Assembly (NCBI RefSeq): GCF_003086295.3
Contig: NC_092048.1
Span: 69,668,841-69,732,840, forward strand
Length of the DNA stretch: 64,000 bases
Direction: 5' to 3'
Source of the DNA: Arachis hypogaea
Lineage: Eukaryota; Streptophyta; Magnoliopsida; Fabales; Fabaceae
How positions within the stretch are numbered: the stretch's first letter is position 1; every line of letters begins with the position of its first letter. Position numbers and translations under genes: made by a program. The notes beneath the pieces were generated by a model. It searched no databases and was not told the DNA's origin. It worked only from the letters and a program-made list of their open reading frames with translations. Shown here piece by piece: positions 55,881 through 64,000 of the stretch.

Positions 55881-56639
55881 TGTAACACCTTAACTTTCAG
55901 TACCTCATGACCGTACTAAAAAATCAGGCGTTACTTAACTCTAAACCGTTTTATTTTATACCATCTTTATTTAATATCGAGCTTTTATGAATACGAGCTG
56001 GAATTTTAATCACGAAAACGGAAAGTCGTTACTCTTAACACTTAGCCAAAATGATATATATATATATATATACACACCAAATACAGAAGATATGAGTATA
56101 TATATATATATACATACATAAAATCTTGGTGTTCAGTCGCTGCTTCGCACTAAGGATTCCAGAACCTATTGATGAAAGGAAGCCTGTAGGGGGTGAGAAC
56201 GTCGTCCTCGCATGATCTCAGTAGGAAAAATGAATGCCGTAAAAATACAGAATAAAATACAAATAGTTAACTTATCCTAAAAAGAACAATTTTTTTATTA
56301 AACCCTTAAAGTCTTTTCCTTGCCTTACTTAAAGCCATTTAAAACCCCTTTCTTTAAATCACATTACTTAAATAAAGACTCAGCGACGTTAATAGTTCAT
56401 CAGCCACAAATAGCATTTCTCAATATATTATTGAGTTTGCAACATCAACAGAATATCCAATTAAGCTCACAAGCAAGTCATCAAGGTAAACAACACAATC
56501 ACAGAAAATTTAAATAAATAACCACAATCAAATGCAAGTGCACAAACAATTCATGATGCATGCCTGTTCCTAACGCAGGCCATGAGCTCATGCATCGGTT
56601 GTCTACCCGCAACCCGGCGTTACTCGGGGTGAATTATAA
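55881..56639 (-). mobile_element. Repeat 'E', end of a TGTAACA-family copy (minus)
   Basis: Starts TGTAACACCTTAACTTTCAG at 55881 and aligns with the first kilobase of repeat F on the plus strand, so it is the 3' end of a minus-oriented copy. It contains two short TA runs (56050-56115) and the CAGGCATGCATCAT-type block (56551-56585). It is interrupted at 56640 by copy C. Confidence 0.65.
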
Positions 56640-58084
56640 AATCCATAAAATTAGTAAATAATTAGTTAATAAATTAATTATTAATCAAATAAATTAGAAA
56701 ATAGAATTTTATGGTTTAGTGAGGTAGAACTAATTAAAATAAGAATTTTGACATTAATTTTAAAGAATTTGGCCTAAAATTGGGCTGAACCAGGCAAACC
56801 GGGCCCCTATTGGGACCCAAGGCCCAATCCAACCCCTTATATAAGAACAGCATCAGCTCTTCTTCTTTCCAAAGCAAGGAAGAAATGCTGGAGCTTGCAT
56901 GGGAGAAGCCAAAAGCACCCAAACCCTCAGTCAAATTTCTAATCTATATAACTTTTGATCCAAAGCTCCGATTGATGAGCCGTCAGTGGCCACGCATTCG
57001 TCTCAGAATCCTCTACAAAACCCACCCAAAAATTTGGTAAGAAATCAGCTATTTTTCTTCCAATATCTCTCTCCTTAAATTCGAAAAATATTAGGTTCTT
57101 GGGCTTTGAGATTTTGTGATTTAATGATGTTAGGTGTGGTCAAGTAGTGCAGAATCACTGGGCTTTGTCCCAATTTCCCGTTGGTAAGGTGAGGGATCTT
57201 TAACCCTTGTGAAGTTGTGTATATAGCAAACCCTATATTGATTTAGTGGTGTTAATATGATATTAGATTGAATTATATGTATTGGTGGCAAATTTATGGA
57301 GTTGGAAGCTTGAGCTTTGGATTTGGTAGCTGAATTTTATGTTTGCAGAGGTTTGGAGCTTTGAGTATTTGCGGAACGGCGATAATTGGTGGCATTCCGA
57401 GCTTAGGGAGAAATTGGCTAAGCTATGGTTTTAGTTTCTCGTATTTAATATATAATGTTTCACGAAGATTTAGGCTAAATGACCTATGGTAAGTTGAATC
57501 ATGACTTTGGAACATGTTTAGTAATTTTAGTAGACATTAAATCGATATTTGATGATGTTTGATGAGATTAATGATTTATGATGCGAATGTAGGTTTTGTT
57601 GATGAAAAATCATTAAAGAATGATGCCTTGGTTGATGATAAATGGCAATGATGACTAAGGATATATGATTGTTGAATAATTGATAATTGTATTGGTATAA
57701 TTGAGAATCTTGGATTGAAATAATTTGTCTTGAGGTGAGGTTGGTTATGGTAGAAGGTGGAGGTTGCAATGCTGATTTGGTGTGCTGTGGTGTTTTTTAT
57801 GTGTATAGAAAGTTGATATTGAGTTTGGTTTTTGGTGGAAATAGAGGTTCGTGAACTTTTGTGAAAATCTAATTTTTAGCCGAACTTCGGCGAGGCATAA
57901 CTTAGCTTCCGAACTTCCAAATTATATCAAATTGTTTCATATGAAAATTGGGTTTGTGAAGTTTACGCCGTTCAAAGAACGGATGAAAAATGTTTTTAAA
58001 CAAAAAAGTTATGCGCGTTGGAAGTTTAGAGCTCAAAATTGAAATTCTATAGACTTAGCCAAATTTTGATAAAACATGGTTGCA

Positions 58085-58162
58085 TGCGTACGCATACCCT
58101 TCATACACGAAGGATCGTTTTTGTTTGGCAGGTATGTGTACACATACCTTGACATGCGTACG
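58085..58162. repeat. Small palindrome group in repeat C
   Basis: TGCATGCGTACGCATACC, GGTATGTGTACACATACC and ACATGCGTACG. The insertion point of repeat B lies inside this group; the continuation is ACATGCGTACGCATAGCC at 61784. Confidence 0.7.
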
Positions 58163-59039
58163 AAAGGATACAAAACATAATATATACAACCTTGCAATAA
58201 AGCTCCAAGATACAAGATAGTAATAAATTGATCAATAAAGTAAATAGATATATATATACTATACAAAAGGAGACTAGCCACTGCCAGTGGAGTTTAGGCC
58301 GACTAGCTCAAACAGACTATGATAGAGCTTTGAAGTTTAAAATAGCTTATACAACCTATCTCTCAAAGTTTTTAGAGATAAAGCCTCTAAGGCAACAAGG
58401 ATAAATATACAAAGAGAAGTGAGAGTAACTACAACAAAGTAAAATAGAAATAAACCAAGGAGGAACCGTACTCCGCTCTGTCACTATATCCGCAATCTCA
58501 CTGAGGTTGATTTGCAACCTGCGTCTGAAAAATAACAACAAAGTACGGAATGAGAACTGGAGGTTCTCAGTATGGTAACAGTGCCCAATATGTAAGATGT
58601 AAGGCTTCAGGATGTCGAAGGCAATCCTAGAACTTCACATCGAATACGAATATCCAAGATTAGAATAAAAGAAATAAATAAAGAACTTAAACCATAAACC
58701 GTGTTATCTAAACTTAGGGAAATTCTAACTAATACTAATCACCGCTGTCTCATAGCCTTCACCAACCTACCCTCTGTGCAATCCCATCGCCACCGCCTAC
58801 CTAACCTCCTCAGCACCAGACAAACACAGATAATGCAATCAAGTAAAACACAGGTAGTATTCATATATCACAATTAATTCAAGAAGCAAGTAGGCATATT
58901 ATACAATTAGAAAAACTCAAGTAATCAAAGCAAACAAATACATAAGAGATGCATATGATGAATGCCTGTCCTATTGGCTCGTGATATCACTTGTCGATCC
59001 GTAAATGCCAACTCGACACATCCTCCCGGATGTAGCCTT

Positions 59040-59390
59040 TTCTGCCACGCCAGAGATATAGTGTCCTGTACACTCATGCAGCAGCGAATCTGCTATGCCA
59101 GATATATAGTGCCCTGCACACTCATGCAGTAGGAGTCTACTACGCCAGGGATACATGCCCCGCACACTTCATGCAATAGAGAAGGAAATAACACCAACTA
59201 CTCATGCAGTAGAGAAATCTGCTACGCCAGGGATATAGGCCCTGCACACTCTTAACAATAACTAACCATGCAGCAGAAAAATCTACCACGCCAGAGATAT
59301 AGGCTCCGCACACTCTCAACAACAATTAGTCATGTAGCAGAAAAACTTGCCACGCCAGAGATATAGGCTCCGCACACTCCCATGTAAACC
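59040..59390. repeat. Tandem array in repeat B
   Basis: Five to six diverged units of about 60 bases with CTACGCCAGGGATATAGGCC and CGCACACTCATGCAGxAGA. On the minus strand it corresponds to the GTGTGCCAGGCACTATATCC array of copy A. Confidence 0.82.
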
Positions 59391-59746
59391 AATAATTCCA
59401 TCATTCCTTTCCAAGTTCTCAGTTCATCATAACCATTCCATCACTGATTTTCCACTTTTTAAATTCATCATAAGCATTCTCTTTTCTCAAATAATCTCTT
59501 CAACCATAAACTTCACAACCCAACATTCACCAATTTGAGCTAAAAAATTACACAAACATTCCAAACCTATGTCACCGGCTCTAAACTCATAACTGACAAT
59601 ACCACTATTTATTCCTTTATTATTTTCTCCCTTAATTCAAGACCTTAAAACTGGCAAAAAGGTTTTAAACAAGTGTTACGGAAGTTTGCAAGCTTGCCTG
59701 GAAGGTAAAACAGTTAAAAATAAGATTTTCATTGAAAAACAGGACA

Positions 59747-59975
59747 GTGTGCGTGCGCACGCCCAGAAAATTTTTCCAGATGTGTGCGTACGCATAGAGG
59801 TGTCTGTACGCACAAGGGGAAAAATCTCAACTCTGTTCATCCGCATAAGACGTGCGAACGCCTTCAACAGAGTGCACCTTCCAACGTGTGCGTGCGCACT
59901 GGACTGTGCGTGCGCACAACTTGCAAAATTCGTAAGGTGTGCGTGTGCACCAGTGTGTGTCTGCGCACACAAACC
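59747..59975. repeat. GTGCGTGCGCAC palindrome array in repeat B
   Basis: Units GTGCGTGCGCACGCC, GTGTGCGTACGCATAG, TGTACGCACA, GTGTGCGTGCGCACTGG, TGTGCGTGCGCACA and GTGCGTGTGCACC, mostly in pairs. It is the inverted counterpart of 18143-18370. Confidence 0.82.
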
Positions 59976-62232
59976 AGAAATCACAATTCTACAACTTCAC
60001 AGAATTTCAAATTTCTGGCACCAACTTCCGACGATCATATCTTTCTCTACAAAATTCTAATATCTAAAAAATCTATATCATTTTAAAGCTCTTTAAATTA
60101 TCTTTAGTTTGGTATAAGAATCATTCGGTTTTAAAAACTGTAGCTCAAGATATGATCCGCCAAAGTTGGCCTAAAACCCGTTTTTACCAAAAATCTCTAA
60201 ACCTCAAATTTACCACACTTTCAATCCAAAATTACTTATTCCACTTTCAAAAGAGTCTTAATGTACTTAAACCATATACATATACTCTCAAATCATTCCT
60301 CAACCTATCAATATACAATGTCACCCATTTCCATCCAAAATCCCCACTTTCAAGCCTCCAACTCTCAATTATTACAACTCAAAGCATCATTTTATTATTC
60401 TCAATATTTGTCAACATCAATACACTTCATAAATCATTATCAATACCCAAATTCATCATTTTCAATCCCACATCATAAATTAACTTCAACATTTATCAAA
60501 ATCATCAATATCCTTCATTCCAAACCATCACAAACATTTTACATTTACTTATTTCCATGAATTCTCATAATTCTCATGGATCATCAATATAACTAATCAC
60601 CACCCATACTCATCAACACCAATAATTCTTAACAACCATCATTAAGCACAATAATCAATAACAATCAACAATTAACATCAATCCTACTTTAACATATACA
60701 ATTCCTTCAATCTCCATCAACATGCATACACCCCAATATTAATTCAAATAACCATACATCCAATTCAAACCTATCCTATGGTCCACTAGTCTAAGAGTCC
60801 AGAAACATTACATATTACATAAAGAAAACCGAAACCATATCTTGGCCGATTCTCAATATGCGCAAACACCAAAAGTTTGGCTCCAACAAACTTCCATCAA
60901 GCTCCAAACCACCAAAGCCAAACCAAAAGCCACAACCAACTCTAAAATCAAGCTTCATACATACAACATAACCATGCATTAACAACTAAAGCTCACACTA
61001 CTCTAAACCACAAGGATATAGAGGTTTTTTACCTTATCCAACGGTGATTGGGGCAAAGCCCGATAATTACCTGCTACTAGAGATCACCTAAACAAGCAAA
61101 ATCACAAAATCTACTCAAAACCAAACCCAAAAATGCAGAAATTATAGGGCTGGAAACTGGAGCACGAGTTGAGAAATCTTACCAAAAATTCCTAGCTAGA
61201 ATTGAAGAGCTCGACAAAAGCTTTGCGTGGCCGCAAACGGCTCGTCAATCAGAGCTCCGTAGCTCAAGTTATGGCTCCCGGAAGATGGAGGTAAATAGTG
61301 AAACCCCCTCTCCTCTCTTCTCTCTTCTCATCAGCGCCTCCCCTCTCTTAATTAGGGTAAAATGAGCTGAAAGCTCATTAAAGGATGCATATATATGTTG
61401 GGCTTGGGTCCAACTTAGGTCCGGTCTAACCCGTTAGCGTTTTAGGTCCGTTTTGCTCACTTTGGGCCAAAACCTTTAAGATTAGCGCCCGGTTTTCGAT
61501 TCTAAATTACTTTTGTCCTTTCAAAACTATAAATCAATTTTTTAAAATCTTATTTTTCTCAAAATACGGTACCGGACAGTCTAGAGCTGGTACTGCCAGT
61601 TTAAGCACCAGTACACATTTTTTTACAAAATTTTTTTGAAAAAGATAGATTTTCCAACTTAGAAAAATTCATTGAAATCAAATTTTACCTTTAGATTTTT
61701 AAATTAAAACTTCTAAATTTTGAATCTACTCCAAACACCTAAAATTATTATTTTTTACTAAAGCGATTAAACCGGTTCTTACAACATGCGTACGCATAGC
61801 CATGTTTTTTTAGCAAATGAACCTTTTGTGTTTTAAACCCAATTTTGAACCTCTAAACCTCTGTTTTTGCTCTTTTATCCCTAGATATTAGTAGTAAGCC
61901 TAGTAATAGGATGAGGCTGGGGAAAAAGGTGGTAACTTGGAGATGAAAAAAGATTTTTAAAGGTACTAGGTGGTTGAGGAAGATAATACTTGATTTGATG
62001 AAGATGATGAAAGTAATATATGAGGCAAGTAAGAGAGTAATGTGGAATTGAGAATGATGTGTGAGAAAATTGATGATGTTAAATAATTGAGAATGATGAG
62101 ATGAGCTATAAATCATTGTTAAGATTGAAAATGATATTTATGAGATGTAATTAATTATTTTTGAGATATTTGTTGACCCCTTGTACGTAAGATGTGACTA
62201 GGCACTCTAACTCCCCGGGTTCCCCCATGGGC

Positions 62233-62237
<5 letters not shown>

Positions 62238-62270
<33 letters not shown>

Positions 62271-62443
62271 GAGCTTGGGGTGTTGTCTCTCCTATGTCAG
62301 CTTAGGATTCTTCCCATGGAATATTATTGAGTTTGGGGTGTTGTCTCCCCCATGTCAGCCTAGGATTCTTCCTATGGAATATTATTGAGCTTGGGGTGTT
62401 GTCTCCCCATGTCATTTTGGGTTCCATCCCATGGTTAATTTTT
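62238..62443. repeat. TA run and 58-bp tandem array in repeat C
   Basis: A short TA run (62238-62266) is followed by three units at 62271-62328, 62329-62386 and 62387-62443. Each begins GAGCTTGGGGTGTTGTCTC. The unit differs from those of copies A/B and F. Confidence 0.9.
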
Positions 62444-63071
62444 GAGCTTGGGAATGCATGTACAGAGGGACTGTCCACGGTTAGCTACCAGGACATGTCG
62501 GGCTTGCTATGTAGCCGACAGTTGATATCAACAGCCATAGGACAGACATACATCATGTGCATTTGTTTGATTGCCTTGGTTTGTATTCTTGGGTTTGCCT
62601 AATTGATATTCATGTTTAACTGCTATGTGTTTTGTTTGCTATATCTGTAAACTACCTATGTTTGCTTTGTTTGTTTTGTTTGTCTGTGTAATTTTGATGG
62701 TGTTTGGGAGGATTATGGAGAAAGGGGGAATAGTCGAGAGTTTTAGTTAGAGTTTAGTTAGAATTAAGGACCTTAGGGGACCACCCTGGTTATGGCTTTC
62801 ATCTTTAAATATTTTAAGTTTTATAATCAAGAGTGTCAGAGTTCTAGGACTACCTCTGGCTTTCTCGGGACGGACCTTATTTATTACATATGTGGGCACC
62901 TTAACCATACTAAGAACCCCCATTTCTCATCCCATACGATATTGTTATTTTTCAGATGCAGGTCGAGATGCGCCTCGCTAGGCATCTGAAGTTTTATTGC
63001 AGCGAAGATGGGAGTTTGGGCTTTTATATTTTGTTAAGTATATATATAAATGCTTAGGCTTCTCCTTTTAT

Positions 63072-63936
63072 CACTACCAGAAAAACACCCATTCAGGTAC
63101 ACTTGAAAAGTGTAGCCAAAAGTAAAAAAAATGATGCCTTAGGCTAAGGCTACGCTTTTCGGGCTACGGAGATGCTTTAGTGGGGGATGCCTATTCGGCC
63201 GTTGCCTATTCTCAAAGGCTACGGTTTTCTGCACCAAGGGCTACGGTGTTGGCGTTTGGGAATCAGGTGCGCTTTTCAAGTGATGTTGTCTAGGACCAAA
63301 AGCTATGCTTTTCAGCTTCCATTTTTGCCAGAATAGGCTACGCTTTTCAACGTTACTACATCACCTTTAAAGCGTAGCTACATTGTATACCATAGCTACT
63401 CTATATAAATGTAGCCTTAGGTTCCTCATTATTTTTTTTAAATTCTCTCTCTCTATATATATATATATATATAATATTCTAATAATTTTTTGTACAACAT
63501 AATATGTAATAATATGATTACATATATAATTTTGCACTTTTAATTAAATGAATTAAATATTATAAAATAAAAATAAATACATAATAATATTAAATAATTT
63601 TTTTAAATAATAAAAATGATCTTTCAACAAAATATATTTATAATAAACTAAAAGTATTGGGATGATCATAATTTTAAATATCCATACATCTCACACTAAA
63701 TTAAACATACTCATGAAAATATACTTAGGACCACTTAGAGTTTCCTTCTAATAAACTACAAAAAACTAAAATATTATATCCTATATAAGTATCTTCTAAT
63801 AAAAGTCATTAATCAATCATACATCTTCTAATTTTCAACGCTACTCCATATTTGTCAATAAACCATCATAATAAACATCTTAATCTTCATTAACATCTCC
63901 AAAATTATCATGCATAATTATATAGAAAAATAATTA

Positions 63937-63989
<53 letters not shown>

Positions 63990-64000
63990 GAAAATTAGGA
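63072..64000 (+). mobile_element. CACTA (En/Spm-type) transposon end, truncated by window
   Basis: Starts CACTACCAGAAAAACACCC, the signature of CACTA elements. A subterminal region (63090-63420) carries the motif GGCTACGCTTTTC and its reverse (GAAAAGTGTAGCC) at least eight times in both orientations, typical of transposase-binding subterminal repeats. No transposase is visible before the window ends. The presumed flanking triplet is TAT. Confidence 0.82.
63930..63986. repeat. (TA)n microsatellite
   Basis: Almost pure TA repeat near the right edge of the window, inside the CACTA sequence or what it is inserted next to. A shorter CT/TA run is at 63446-63475. Confidence 0.9.

Larger units (their letters stand above)
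58163..61783 (-). mobile_element. Repeat 'B' of the TGTAACA family, inserted in C
   Basis: Read on the minus strand it starts TGTAAGAACCGGTTTAATC at 61783 and matches copy A for most of its length: TATATATG box near 61390, first-exon block, palindrome array, tandem array, acceptor near 58530. It ends at TATCCTTT (58163) without the GGTGTTACA terminus. The 11-mer ACATGCGTACG is on both sides (58152-58162 and 61784-61794), longer than a normal LTR-element duplication. Confidence 0.7.
56640..63071 (+). mobile_element. Repeat 'C' of the TGTAACA family, split by repeat B
   Basis: The left part 56640-58162 starts TGAATTATAAAATCC. It has TATATAA (56838-56844), GCTCCGATTGATGAGCC, TTTG|GTAAGAAATC and a second TTGGTAAGG. 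It resumes at 61784 after copy B and shows the tandem array at 62271-62443, the CAGACATACATCATGTGCAT block (62545) and a TTTTTCAG|ATGCAGGTCG acceptor near 62955. Its far end lies beyond a CACTA insertion. Confidence 0.68.

Overview
This is plant nuclear DNA, almost certainly from a legume and most probably Arachis (peanut group). It is AT-rich, has GT-AG introns and is dominated by nested LTR retrotransposons. Many short palindromes of the type CTGGCGTTCAACGCCAG are present, which I associate with peanut Athila/FIDEL-type elements. The species and element names are recalled, not searched.

Only one host gene is well supported: a six-exon J-domain (auxilin/JAC1-like) gene on the minus strand at 16215-26595. 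Its model closes in frame through all five GT-AG introns (1401 nt of CDS). The last intron is about 7.3 kb because it holds a large repeat (16378-22284), itself interrupted by a second element (19126-21247), plus a MITE (22896-23387).

The rest is layered mobile DNA. From left to right: an Athila-type gag fragment (1-640); a solo-LTR-like element with GTAGT duplications (810-2455); Athila-type element 1 (2887-12843, TTTAC duplications), which has lost RT, RNase H and integrase but keeps an open third ORF; an AT-rich stretch with an array of CAATCGATTG palindromes (about 13383-13665); the host gene; a long-TIR MITE (27594-28401); then a Tat-lineage element (element 3, 28722-54615, minus strand) with a spliced antisense gene. 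Element 3 is split twice: by Athila-type element 2 (33180-45252, CTTTG duplications) in the integrase zinc finger, and by a 4.6-kb TGTAACA...TGTTACA repeat (47962-52566) between gag and protease. From 54869 to the end there is a stack of related long repeats (D, E, C, B), in which most right-hand ends lie outside the window, and finally a CACTA end at 63072.

The most interesting signals are not genes. (1) Several apparently unrelated repeat families each carry an array of short GC-rich or otherwise self-complementary palindromes, often as close pairs. (2) In both Athila elements a 7-8-bp hairpin followed by TAAGTTTGGTGT lies both just upstream of the third ORF and just upstream of the 3' LTR, with base changes that keep the stem paired. 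(3) The TGTAACA family keeps a TATA box, a first exon with a splice donor and a distant acceptor, while the interior carries tandem arrays whose unit differs between copies. All alignments here were made by eye.
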